Positions 1 through 11,100 of a stretch of DNA of 64,000 bases are shown here, one piece after another (the first letter of the stretch is position 1; each line of letters starts with the position of its first letter). The notes beneath the pieces were generated by a model. It was given only the letters and a program-made list of their open reading frames with translations, did not search any database and was not told the origin of the DNA. The stretch comes from Cyanophora paradoxa (taxonomy: Eukaryota; Glaucocystophyceae; Cyanophorales; Cyanophoraceae), in the NCBI GenBank assembly GCA_004431415.1, contig QPMI01000575.1:1-64000 (forward strand), given 5' to 3'. The position numbers and the translations under genes were made by a program.

Positions 1-1
1 A

Positions 2-392
2 GCAAGAAGATTCGCTTTTAACAGAACTCTTGTGGATGCAAGCAATAATATCACATTATCCACAGGCACCTTTACAGCACCTGTGTCCGGAATTTATAGA
101 TTCTTCTTCATTGTTCAAATGTCAACAGCTTCATCAACAGGGGAGTGTAGAGTTGCATTAGAAAGAATGATTTGGCTCTTTCCCCTCAATCGGTTCAAGA
201 ATTTCAACTTACAATGGAAGGCGAAGTGTTCATATGGAGGCTTCTTTTGCTGTATATGCGAACGAATTTGTGAATGTATACAAACCTGGACATCGTCCAT
301 GCAATATGATGCTACAATACAAGGTATTACCTGTTTTGGGGGGCATCTCATCAGTAGATTATAAACTTTTTGTTGGGAATTTATAGATGGCT
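2..392 (+). pseudogene. C1q-like domain fragment, frameshifted
   Basis: The reading frame is open from the window edge and shows a typical C1q/TNF-fold opening, GTFTAPVSGIYRFFF, near bases 68-110. After about base 165 the frame is lost. A further C1q-like stretch (ASFAVYANEF, then VNVYKP) reappears in another frame around 235-290, and the frame ends at a TAG just before the next gene's ATG at 387. C1q-like tips occur on fibre and decoration proteins of phages and large DNA viruses. The 5' part of the gene is outside the window. Called a pseudogene because at least one frame change is needed. Confidence 0.55.
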
Positions 393-1407
393 ACCCAAAT
401 TGCAGTTCCTGTTTTCTGTTATGCAGCACCTAAATTGCATCAAACTGAACCACACAGTTACAGATGCTATTCCCGGGTTTATTTGCACAGAAACCACAGG
501 AGCAGATTCATTTACTCAAAATTCAATTATCAGATGCAAGGAAATTCGATGTGATAGAAATGCTGGAAAAATACGAACCACACAATTAATCGTAAGTAAC
601 AAGAATCAGGTTTTACCAGGTGGTGTAGTTGCTGATGCAGCTATTTATTGATGCAGGTGGGGTGACCACACCACAAATTGTTACTTTTGATGGGACAGAA
701 AAATAAACAGCACTTGTAGTTAAATCAGGTGGAGCATGGATAGGTTCGGGAGCTTTTGTGAATGGAACACTCTCAGCTACAAATGTTTCAATTTCAGGAA
801 CAACAACATTTACAGGTGTTGTGAATGCAAATGGTGGTCTTTTTGTTCCTACTTATACAGTCCCTGTGATGACCGCAACCACAAAGATACAAACACCTGA
901 AATAGATACAGGAGCAATGTAGATCTGATTCTGAAACGAAATAGCACAGAAGTCGCACGAATTGATGCAGGGGGTCTTACAATCGCAGCAAACTTTTATT
1001 TGAAGCAAGAAACCCAACCTCGATTTTGTGTTGGGTTTGGTGTAGCAACAAGAAGTGGAGTATATGGGCGTCTTACTAATTGGTTGCATGAATTCTTTGA
1101 TAATACCAACTCATTTGATGTAGTAGAAGGGAAATTCACAGCGCCTATAAGTGGAGATTATAGATTCTCTCTTAATTCTTATAGTATTGTTACCTCATCT
1201 GTGAGTGTAGATCTGAAAGTAAATGATCAGAATGTTTCAACAGAATTCAATTTCAGGGTAAACAACTCACAAACAGTAACCAACAAAACAATCATTTTGA
1301 GCGCAATACTCAGACTTGGAGCCGGGGATAATGTCTCTATTTATGCTGTTGATACTTCCATTTCAGAATTCACAACGTTTAGTGGCGAATTGCTGAGCAT
1401 AATTTAA
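387..1407 (+). pseudogene. Fibre-like protein with C-terminal C1q-like tip, broken (paralogue 1)
   Basis: Starts at ATG 387 (MATQIAVP...), changes frame, then shows the module NSIIR-KEIR-DRNAG-IRTTQL that recurs in the two genes downstream. A Ser/Thr/Val-rich beta-type stretch follows (SGGAWIGSGAFVNGTLSATN around 727-786), and the last 100 residues contain GKFTAPISGDYRF, a C1q-like domain ending at the TAA at 1405-1407. In-frame stops occur near 651, 705 and 920, so the gene is decayed or badly sequenced. The order attachment module, shaft, C1q tip suggests a receptor-binding fibre. This is inferred from architecture; no specific family was identified. Confidence 0.5.
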
Positions 1408-1426
1408 TTTCTACAAGTAGTTTAGA

Positions 1427-1690
1427 ATGTCGAATATATACCAAGTAGTTCTGACTGATACCGAAAAGTTGGGAATGGAATATTGCGCTGCTTCTGTTCA
1501 GGACTGGATTGATAATGCTGCCCACAACAGGGCAAGAATCGCAATTGATGAGATTGTTCAGAAAGAGATCCAATCTTGCATCTCATCAGGAGTTCAGATA
1601 CCAACCTCAAAGGAAGCGATTGTATTACAGGCATTCCAAAGGGGAACTGTAAAGAAAGGTATCGAGTATAATAATGTCACAGAAGAGTAG
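1427..1690 (+). CDS. Small phage-like conserved protein
   Basis: Intact 87-residue ORF between two fibre paralogues, starting 20 bases after the first one ends. The motif QDWIDNAAHNRARIAIDEIV resembles short uncharacterised proteins (consensus roughly EWIDNAVHxRxRIAIDEIVQ) that I recall from structural gene regions of tailed phages. No catalytic or metal-binding motif is visible. Its position suggests a role linked to the fibre genes, such as a chaperone or joining protein, but that is inference. It is one of the few unbroken reading frames in this block. Confidence 0.55.
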   Translation: MSNIYQVVLTDTEKLGMEYCAASVQDWIDNAAHNRARIAIDEIVQKEIQSCISSGVQIPTSKEAIVLQAFQRGTVKKGIEYNNVTEE

Positions 1691-1730
1691 TGTACATTAT
1701 TTTTCTTTCCTTCTTAGTAAAGAAGAAGCA

Positions 1731-2574
1731 ATGGGTGAATATAATCGAGTTCAACTTCCAATATATCCCTTGGATCCCCTGCAATGCACTTTCGCCAGCA
1801 TGAAGTTAATGATGAGTTCGTGGTTTAGAATCCACAGAGAGACCCAATTCCAATGGTAACTCCTTTGATAAAAATTCGATTATTCGAGTTAAAGAGCTGA
1901 GAGCTGATAAGAATTCAGGTGTGGTTAAAACAACTCGACTTCTTGTCACAAATGCTAACTTTTTCCAGCCTACAAATGGAGGTCCTGATGCTTACAGTGT
2001 TGATCTGAAAGCCCTGGATTTCGATAAGAATTCTGCAGCTGTTACTGTGAGATCAGGAGGAGCATTTATTGGGGGTGGCTGCAGAGTTTCAGGTCAACTC
2101 TCATCCTCAATTTCGTATAATGATGTCCCAGATACTCTTGAGCAGAATGTTGAAGACCCCCAACGAATTCGATTATATATACCAGTTGCACAACAGCCAC
2201 TTATTCAATTTTACCAAGGTTATACTGTCACACTTGAAAACTCTGAATTGATTGAAGGAACCAAAAGAGTAATGAGAGGGCTGGTCATTCCTTCTGCAAT
2301 GCTTTCTTTATGTAGAGCCAACAATAACCAGCCAGGTCACAGATACAATTTCAGTGTTCAGGGATATGATCATTTTGGCACAGGGTTCTGTGTTTATAAT
2401 AACAATTTCACCTATGATCTGTTTGTTACAGATATTGGAAAATATACAATTACAGTTATGGGTATCAGAACAGATATAGCTGCTGTCTCAGCTCTTAGAG
2501 GTGTTACTCCTGATACTCTTTCTCAAACAGGGTTTTACATGGAGCCAGATGTGATTGATGAACCCACCCCATAA
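1731..2574 (+). pseudogene. Fibre-module paralogue 2, N-terminal frameshifts
   Basis: ATG 1731 opens MGEYNRVQLPIYPLDPLQ. The frame is lost near 1790 and is restored at about 1861, where SFDKNSIIRVKELRADKNSG begins, and then stays open to the TAA at 2574. The module FDKNSIIR..ELR.DKN.G.VKTTRLLVTN is shared with paralogues 1 and 3. The remaining 200 residues are beta-rich, with IRLYIPVAQQPLIQFYQGY and a C-terminal TDIGKYTITVMGIRTD section, and no C1q motif. A viral surface or fibre-associated role is inferred from the neighbours. I know no named family for it. Confidence 0.45.
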
Positions 2575-2597
2575 AAGATATATCCCTTTAATGTAAA

Positions 2598-3420
2598 ATG
2601 GCTGAGCAACCCCCACTTGAACGAATTATTACACCACAGCTATCATTAGCTGCCCCAGCAAACCATGTTCTGCAGCATGCTACCTTTGATGATGTGGAAG
2701 GTCTCCAATCCACAGAGGTCCAACCTACAATGAACACCTTTGGTTCCACCCACAAACTGAGATTACAGGAACTCAGATGTGATAAAAATAATGGAATAGT
2801 TAAGACAACTAAGCTACTTGTCACAAATGCAAACTTTTCTGCTCATTATGGAGACCCAGATAGCTATGGAGATCCTCTGTCTACTTATTCTTTTGAATCT
2901 AGGTCGGAGCTATTAACTGCAAATCGGGGGAGCTTATATTGGTGATGGTCTTAGGGTTGGTGGGCTGTTGGAGCGCCTTTATTTGTGAATGATCAACCCA
3001 ATCCCATTGATCCCAATACAAAATTCGAACCTATGTCCCAGCAGAATGCCCATACATTATAAAGATATTCCCCATTGTTGTAATGAACAAACAGCAGTAG
3101 TAGACTCCCTTGTTGAAATTGGTGACCACTACAAGGTAGTTGTGGATATCCCACCAGATGTATATGCTGTATGTCAAGTAGAGGGTGGAACTCCTAATTT
3201 TGCAGTTGTGATCACCCATATATAATTTGGTATTGCTTATCATGGAGTCAATTTCGGTTTGGAAGACTATCAGTTTCTGGTGAGAGCCACCAAGTTTGGT
3301 ATCTACAAGTGTGTATTATATGCTGAGAGAACCGATTTTATTGCAAGGCAGAATACCTATGCTGAGTATTATGGCACAAATCGATATTTCCCCATTTTTG
3401 GACAGGATACTGCTCCATAA
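2598..3420 (+). pseudogene. Fibre-module paralogue 3, frameshifted
   Basis: ATG 2598 gives MAEQPPLERIITPQLSLAAP, then the shared module LRLQELRCDKNNGIVKTTKL. The frame breaks near 2935. Later pieces in other frames (VVDIPPDVYAVCQVEGG around 3141-3191, then FGIAYHGVNFGLEDYQF from about 3226) match the layout of the C-terminal half of paralogue 2, including the TKFGIYKCVLYAERTDFIAR section equivalent to DIGKYTITVMGIRTDIAA. Ends at TAA 3418-3420. This is the third tandem copy, so the locus grew by duplication before it decayed. Confidence 0.45.
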
Positions 3421-3443
3421 GAATATTGGTTATATATAGAGTA

Positions 3444-3712
3444 TGGATAGTAAAACAAAAAGTTTATTGATGCTGCTATGACAGTTCATGGTAAAGATAA
3501 ATTCGATTACAGTGAGACACATTACATCAAAGCTCAAGAGAAAGTATCTGTGAGATGTTTGCAGTGTAATAAGGTGATCCTTACCTATCCTTTATCATGT
3601 GAAGGGATCAGGTTGCAGGGACTGTAACAAAAGAAAGAGTCAAGCACACAGGAAAAGAGCTACTTCATCAATCAGAGTAGAGTATAGGGATATTTGCATT
3701 AGGTTTGACTAG
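3444..3712 (+). pseudogene. Fragment of zinc-ribbon repeat protein (DUF723-like)
   Basis: From about 3460 the frame reads KFIDAAMTVHGKDKFDYSET, then HYIKAQEKVSVRCLQCNK, and in a shifted frame GSGCRDCNKRKSQ up to a TAG at 3710-3712. This is one unit of the repeat F..+A...HG..KYDY..V.YI....KV.I.C..C...F...P..H..G.GC..C, which occurs four times in the nuclease at the centre of the large element (36363-37508). The two Cys pairs (RCLQC and GCRDC) would bind zinc. The nuclease domain is absent. It is either a truncated gene or a single-unit relative, with at least two frame changes. Confidence 0.5.
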
Positions 3713-3735
3713 TTAATTTTTCTAAGGTATTCTTA

Positions 3736-4087
3736 ATGGAGACTAAATACAGAGGCTTTCATGTTATGCTTGATTACAAGGCTAAATCAGCTATAGCAAA
3801 GGTTATGAGCATGTTAGCTTCCTAGGTAATTGATTATGGGAACCCTTGAACAAGCAGTATTGAGACAAGGTATTAGGATTGTTCATAAGCATTGTGAGAT
3901 ATTTGATGGCAAAACTATCACTCCTGGTTTTGCATTGGTTCTGCTATTAGATGAAAGCCATTGCACAGCTCATTGTTATTCCAATGAAGGCATGTTAGCA
4001 ATTGATATATTCAGTTGTGGTAAGAAGCTCAGCATAAAACAAGCAGTTGCAGATGAGATCGATAAAACAATGATTTCTAACATTTGA
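3736..4087 (+). pseudogene. S-adenosylmethionine decarboxylase-like (SpeD type), broken
   Basis: The second half is clear: GFALVLLLDESHCTAHCYSN is followed 10 residues later by DIFSCG. In the prokaryotic-type AdoMet decarboxylase family the ESH segment contains the self-cleavage site, whose Ser becomes the pyruvoyl cofactor, and the FxCG Cys is also catalytic. Both are kept. The first part (ATG 3736, KYRGFHVMLDYKAKSAIAKV) looks like the family N-terminus, but a TAG near 3823 and a +1 shift separate it from the rest. Polyamine synthesis genes are known in some phages and large viruses. About 115 codons would match the short SpeD forms. Confidence 0.6.
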
Positions 4088-4099
4088 GAAGACTGAGAG

Positions 4100-4520
4100 A
4101 CATAAACATGATAGATTCCCGTTTTGATGGGTTTCTATAATGATAAACAGGGTAATTTACCTTTTTTTTACAATGGCAATCGTTAAAAAAGGATATAATA
4201 TATCCTTTCCTACAATAGCTTTCTACAATGATTTTCTTCTACAGTAGCTTTTGTTACAATAGAATTCTACTGTATGATGTAGCCGAAATATGAATGCACC
4301 CTACATTAAGCAATGTCAAGTATTTCGAATACTATTCGATTTCCTTACAATAACACTCAGCATCTCCCCTTGATTCCCCTATTATATATATTTATATTTA
4401 AGTGGACGATATCGATATCGATATAACATCGATAAATTAATTGAAATGCATATAAAAATATGAAAATTCAGGTGAAATTCAAATAAATTAATCGATTTTA
4501 TTGATATAAATCGAATCACA
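4100..4520. other. AT-rich subterminal region shared with the large element
   Basis: No gene. Contains TACAATAGCTTTCTACAATG at about 4211-4230, a further TACAATAG, then CATCTCCCC and GATTCCCCTATTAT near 4363-4385 and AAGTGGAC near 4400. The same blocks in the same order occur at 47080-47153 in the right arm of the large element and, inverted, at about 18190-18260. This ties the decayed block to the palindromic element. Confidence 0.6.
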
Positions 4521-4586
4521 CATATGAATATTCATATTTTAATCCTGAGGCGGAACGCCGAGGATTAAAATATGAATATTCATATG
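4521..4586. repeat. 66-bp perfect-arm hairpin at the element edge
   Basis: Inverted repeat with 26-bp arms beginning CATATGAATATTCATATTTT and meeting around a GC-rich loop that itself contains GGCG-GAA-CGCC. Sequence to its right is host-like. It could be a hairpin-type end, a folded-back small insertion, or a transcript end signal. Confidence 0.7.
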
Positions 4587-5149
4587 TTCGCAATCCCAAG
4601 TTCTTCGAGAGCCTTGAAACAAAATCGTTCGAATTACACAGCTCTCTCGTCAAGCACTGCTCCACGTGCACCAGCACTGAAGACGAGAAGCATATGTTGG
4701 TGTCGCATGCAGGTAAAACAATTGCACGTTAATCAACACATGAATTAATTGAATTATACGCAGGGTTTCTATTTGCTGTTCCCTCCTATGCAGCACGTAC
4801 ACTACCCGGAATCTCGATAAATATAGCCAGTGAACAGCGCGAAGCTTACAGACGTTATATCTTTCCAATAGACTATTACCATCCAGACTTAAGCATTTCC
4901 TTGCCTCCCCACAGATCTAGATCTATAGCCAGGATAGCTATAGCTAGCAGCAGATCAGGTACATATGCACACAGATATGTACGTGCATATGTAAGGGATC
5001 CGGAGGGAAGGCTCCAGAAAGAGCTTAGTGACCGCACTTGGAAGGCTGCTGCCCGTAAACGCTAGCCTGTTGTTTTGCTGATCACGATCAAAGTGAAGCT
5101 GCAACTCTGAAGGCAATCGCAATTGGCGGCTGGGTGGTCGGCTCTAAAA
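4587..5149. other. Intergenic, nothing recognised
   Basis: Mixed-composition DNA with short palindromic words (AGATCTAGATCT, TAGCTATAGCTAGC near 4914-4951) and no supportable reading frame. The transition into satellite-like sequence begins around 5150. Confidence 0.5.
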
Positions 5150-8100
5150 AACTTGCGATCCGGATCGGAGCTTCGAATTTGCGTGTTCATGGTCAGATAA
5201 AGAGAGCTATCCGGTCCGCAGAAGCATTCTGAAGTAGACAACGCCGCAGACCTGCAGAGCCCGCCGTGCTATTCGTGGCCGGAAATTAAAGTCGATGCTG
5301 GAGATTGAGCTCCTCGTATTATGGGCGCTGATCAATAGCGCCAGTTTCGAAAATCGGCCTGCAGCTAGCATCGTTCGAAAAGAGCTATCCGCAGAAGAAT
5401 CAAGATGGAGACTGGGCCGCGGACCTGCAGAGCCCGCGGCTGCTTTGCAATTTGTGGTCGGAAGGTTGATATCGATGTTGGAGATTGAGCTCCTCGTATC
5501 ATTAGTGCTCTTATCAATAGCGCCAGTTTCGAAATCGGCCTGCAGCTAGCATCGTTCAAAAAGAGCTATCCGCAGAAGCATTAAGATGGAGACTGGGCCG
5601 CGGACCTGCAGAGCCCGCCGTGCTATTTGTGGCCGGAAAGTCGATGTTGGAGATTGATCTCCTCGTATTATGGGCGCTGATCAATAGCGCCAGTTTCGAA
5701 AATCGGCCTGCAGCTAGCAGCTAGCATCGCTCGAAAAGAGCTATCCGCAGAAGCATTAAGATGGAGACTGGGCCGCGGACCTGCAGAGCCCGCCGTGCTT
5801 TTTGTGGCCGGAAAGTCGATGCTGGAGATTGAGCTCCTCGTATCATGGGCACACTTATCAATAGCGGCAGTTTCGAAAATCGGCCTGCAGCTAGCATCGC
5901 TCGAAAAGAGCTATCCGCAGAAGCATTAAGATGGAGACTGGGCCGCGGAACTGCAGAGCCCGCTGTGCTATTTGTGGCCGGAAAGTCGATGCTGGAGATT
6001 GAGCTCCTCGTATCATTAGTGCGCTTATCAATAGCGCCAGTATCGAAAATCGGCCTGCAGCTAGCATCGCTCGAAAAGAGCTATCCGCAGAAGCATTAAG
6101 ATGGAGACTGGGCCGCGGACCTGCAGAGCCCGCCGTGCTATTTGTGCCGGAAAGTCGATGTTGGAGATTGAGCTCCTCGTATCATTAGTGCGCTTATCAA
6201 TAGCGCCAGTTTCGAAAATCGGCCTGCAGCTAGCATCGTTCGAAAGAGCTATCCGCAGAAGCATTAAGATGGAGACTGGGCCGCGGACCTGCAGAGCCCG
6301 CCGTGCTATTTGTGGCCGGAAAATCGATGTTGGAGATTGAGCTCCTCGTATCATTAGTGCGCTTATCAATAGCGCCAGTTTCGAAAATCGGCCTGCAGCT
6401 AGCATCGTTCGAAAAGAGCTATCCGCAGAAGCATTAAGATGGAGACTGGGCCGCGGACCTGCAGAGCCCGCCGTGCTTTTTGTGGCCGGAAAGTCGATGC
6501 TGGAGATTGAGCTCCTCGTATCATGGGCACACTTATCAATAGCGGCAGTTTCGAAAATCGGCCTGCAGCTAGCATCGTTCGAAAAGAGCTATCCGCAGAA
6601 GCATTAAGATGGAGACTGGGCCGCGGACCTGCAGAGCCCGCTGCCGCTTTGCAATTCGTGGTCGGAACGTGGATATCGATGTTGGAGATTGAGCTCCTCA
6701 TATCATTAGTGCGCTTATCAATAGCGCCAGTTTCGAAATCGGCCTGCAGCTAGCATCGTTCGAAAAGAGCTATCCGCAGAAGCATTAAGATGGAGACTGG
6801 GCCGCGGACCTGCAGAGCCAGCCGTGCTATTTGTGGCCTGAAAGTCGATGCTGGAGATTGAGCTCCTCGTATCATGGGCACACTTATCAATAGCGGCAGT
6901 TTCGAAAATCGGCCTGCAGCTAGCATCGTTCGAAAAGAGCTATCCGCAGAAGCATTAAGATGGAGACTGGGCCGCGGACCTGCAGAGCCCGCCGTGCGTT
7001 TTGTGGCCGGAAAGTCGATGTTGGAGATTGAGCTCCTCATATCATTAGTGCGCTTATCAATAGCGCCAGTTTCGAAAATCGGCCTGCAGCTAGCATCGTT
7101 CGAAAAGAGCTATCCGCAGAAGCATTAAGATGGAGACTGGGCCGCGGACCTGCAGAGCCCGCCGTGCTTTTTGTGGCCGGAAAGTCGATGCTGGAGATTG
7201 AGCTCCTCGTATCATTAGTGCGCTTATCAATAGCGCCAGTTTCGAAAATCGGCCTGCAGCTAGCATCGCTCGAAAAGAGCTATCCGCAGAAGCATTAAGA
7301 TGGAGACTGGGCCGCGGACCTGCAGAGCCCGCCGTGCTTTTTGTGGCCGGAAAGTCGATGCTGGAGATTGAGCTCCTCGTATCATGGGCACACTTATCAA
7401 TAGCGGCAGTTTCGAAAATCGGCCTGCAGCTAGCATCGTTCGAAAAGCGCTATCCGCAGAAGCATTAAGATGGAGACTGGGCCGCGGACCTGCAGAGCCA
7501 GCCGTGCTATTTGTGGCCTGAAAGTCGATGCTGGAGATTGAGCTCCTCGTATTATGGGCGCTGATCAATAGCGGCAGTTTCGAAACTCGGCCTGCAGGTA
7601 GCATCGCTCGAAAAGAGCTATCCGCAGAAGCATTAAGATGGAGACTGGCCGCGGACCTGCAGAGCCCGCCGTGCTATTTGTGGCCGGAAAGTCGATGTTG
7701 GAGATTGAGCCCTCGTATCATTAGTGCGCTTATCAATAGCGCCAGTTTCGAAAATCGGCCTGCAGCTAGCATCGTTCGAAAAGAGCTATCCGCAGAAGCA
7801 TTAAGATGGAGACTGGGCCGCGGACCTGCAGAGCCCGCCGTGCTATTTGTGGCCGGAAAGTCGATGCTGGAGATTGAGCTCCTCGTATCATGCATATGGG
7901 CACACTTATCAATAGCGGCAGTTTCGAAAATCGGCCTGCAGCTAGCATCGTTCGAAAAGAGCTATCCGCAGAAGGATTAAGATGGAGACTGGGCCGCGGA
8001 CCTGCAGAGCCCGCCGTGCTATTTGTGACCGGAAAGTCGATGCTGGAGATTGAGCTCCTCGGATCATTAGTGCGCTTATCAATAGCGCCAGTTTCGAAAA

Positions 8101-11100
8101 TCGGCCTGCAGCTAGCATCGTTCGAAAAGAGCTATCCGCAGAAGCATTAAGATGGAGACTGGGCCGCGGACCTGCAGAGCCCGCCGTGCTTTTTGTGGCC
8201 GGAAAGTCGATGCTGGAGATTGAGCTCCTCGTATCATGGGCACACTTATCAATAGCGGCAGTTACGAAAATCGGCCTGCAGCTAGCATCGTTCGAAAAGA
8301 GCTATCCGCAGAAGCATTAAGATGGAGACTGGGCCGCGGAACTGCAGAGCCGCTGCCGCTTTGCAATTCGTGGTCGGAACGTGGATATCGATGTTGGAGA
8401 TTGAGCTCCTCGTATCATTAGTGCGCTTATCAATAGCGCCAGTTTCGAAAATCGGCCTGCAGCTAGCATCGCTCGAAAAGAGCTATCCGCAGAAGCATTA
8501 AGATGGAGACTGGGCCGCGGACCTGCAGAGCCCGCCGTGCTTTTTGTGGCCGGAAAGTCGATGCTGGAGATTGAGCTCCTCGGATCATGGGTACACTTAT
8601 CAATAGCGCCAGTTTCGAAAATCGGCCTGCAGCTAGCATCGTTCGAAAAGAGCTATCCGCAGAAGCATTAAGATGGAGACTGGGCCGCGGACCTGCAGAG
8701 CCCGCCGTGCTATTTGTGACTGGAAAATCGATGTTGGAGATTGATCTCCTCGTATTATGGGCGCTTATCAATAGCGGCAGTTTCGAAAATCGGCCTGCAG
8801 CTAGCATCGTTCGAAAAGAGCTATCCGCAGAAGCATTAAGATGGAGACTGGGCCGCGGACCTGCAGAGCCCGCCGTGCTATTTGTGACCGGAAAGTCGAT
8901 GCTGGAGATTGAGCTCCTCGGATCATTAGTGCGCTTATCAATAGCGCCAGTTTCGAAAATCGGCCTGCAGCTAGCATCGTTCGAAAGAGCTATCCGCAGA
9001 AGCATTAAAATGGAGACTGGGCGCGGACCTGCAGAGCCCGCCGTGCGTTTTGTGGCCGGAAAGTCGATGTTGTAGATTGAGCTCTTCGTATCATTAGTGC
9101 TCTTATCAATAGCGCCAGTTTCGAAAATCGGCCTGCAGCTAGCATCGTTCGAAAAGAGCTATCCGCAGAAGCATTAAGATGGAGACTGGGCCGCGGACCT
9201 GCAGAGCCCGCCGTGCTTTTTGTGGCCGGAAAGTCGATGCTGGAGATTGAGCTCCTCGTATCATGGGCACACTTATCAATAGCGGCAGTTTCGAAAATCG
9301 GCCTGCAGCTAGCATCGTTCGAAAAGAGCTATCCGCAGAAGCATTAAGATGGAGACTGGGCCGCGGAACTGCAGAGCCCGCTGCCGCTTTGCAATTCGTG
9401 GTCGGAACGTGGATATCGATGTTGGAGATTGAGCTCCTCGTATCATTAAATATTAGTGCGCTTACCAATAGCGCCAGTTTCGAAAATCGGCCTGCAGCTA
9501 GCATCGTTCGAAAAGAGCTATCCGCAGAAGCATTAAGATGGAGACTGGGCCGCGGACCTGCAGAGCCCGCCGTGCTATTTGTGACCGGAAAGTCGATGCT
9601 GGAGATTGAGCTCCTCGGATCATTAGTGCGCTTATCAATAGCGCCAGTTTCGAAAATCGGCCTGCAGCTAGCATCGTTCGAAAAGAGCTATCCGCAGAAG
9701 CATTAAGATGGAGACTGGGCCGCGGACCTGCAGAGCCCGCCGTGCTTTTTGTGGCCGGAAAGTCGATGCTGGAGATTGAGCTCCTCGTATCATGGGCACA
9801 CTTATCAATAGCGGCAGTTTCGAAAATCGGCCTGCAGCTAGCATCGTTCGAAAAGAGCTATCCGCAGAAGCATTAAGATGGAGACTGGGCCGCGGAACTG
9901 CAGATCCCGCTGCCGCTTTGCAATTCGTGGTCGGAACGTGGATATCGATGTTGGAGATTGAGCTCCTCGTATCATTAGTGCGCTTATCAATAGCGCCAGT
10001 TTCGAAAATCGGCCTGCAGCTAGCATCGTTCGAAAAGAGCTATCCGCAGAAGCATTAAGATGGAGACTGGGCCGCGGACCTGCAGAGCCCGCCGTGCTAT
10101 TTGTGGCCGGAACGTTGATATCGATGTTGGAGATTGAGCTCCTCGTATCATTAGTGCTCTTATCAATAGCGCCAGTTTCGAAAATCGGCCTGCAGCTAGC
10201 ATCGCTCGAAAAGAGCTATCCGCAGAAGCATTAAGATGGAGACTGGGCCGCGGACCTGCAGAGCCCGCCGTGCTATTTGTGACCGGAAAGTCGATGCTGG
10301 AGATTGAGCTCCTCGGATCATTAGTGCGCTTATCAATAGCGCCAGTTTCGAAAATCGGCCTGCAGCTAGCATCGTTCGAAAAGAGCTATCCGCAGAAGCA
10401 TTAAGATGGAGACTGGGCCGCGGACCTGCAGAGCCCGCCGTGCTATTTGTGGCCGGAAAGTCGATGCTGGAGATTGAGCTCCTCGTATCATGGGCACACT
10501 TATCAATAGCGGCAGTTTCGAAAATCGGCCTGCAGCTAGCATCGTTCGAAAAGAGCTATCCGCAGAAGCATTAAGATGGAGACTGGGCCGCGGAACTGCA
10601 GATCCCGCTGCCGCTTTGCAATTCGTGGTCGGAACGTGGATATCGATGTTGGAGATTGAGCTCCTCGTATCATTCAATGATTAGTGCGCTTATCAATAGC
10701 GCCAGTTTCGAAAATCGGCCTGCAGCTAGCATCGTTCGAAAAGAGCTATCCGCAGAAGCATTAAGATGGAGACTGGGCCGCGGACCTGCAGAGCCCGCCG
10801 TGCTATTTGTGGCCGGAACGTTGATATCGATGTTGGAGATTGAGCTCCTCGTATCATTAGTGCGCTTATCAATAGCGCCAGTTTCGAAAATCGGCCTGCA
10901 GCTAGCATCGCTCGAAAAGAGCTATCCGCAGAAGCATTAAGATGGAGACTGGGCCGCGGACCTGCAGAGCCCGCCGTGCTATTTGTGACCGGAAAGTCGA
11001 TGCTGGAGATTGAGCTCCTCGGATCATTAGTGCGCTTATCAATAGCGCCAGTCTCGAAAATCGGCCTGCAGCTAGCATCGTTCGAAAAGAGCTATCCGCA

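Larger units (their letters stand above)
1..4586 (+). mobile_element. Right end of a decayed virus-like element
   Basis: AT-rich block, sharply different from the GC-rich DNA that follows. It holds a run of broken genes all read on the + strand: C1q-like and fibre paralogues, a small phage-like protein, a zinc-ribbon fragment and a SpeD-like enzyme. Its last 450 bases share blocks with the subterminal region of the 30-kb element at 17431-47902, in the same orientation as that element's right end. The left part lies outside the window. Frameshifts and stops in nearly every gene indicate an old, inactive copy. The right boundary is placed at the end of the hairpin at 4521-4586, which is an inference. 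Confidence 0.6.
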
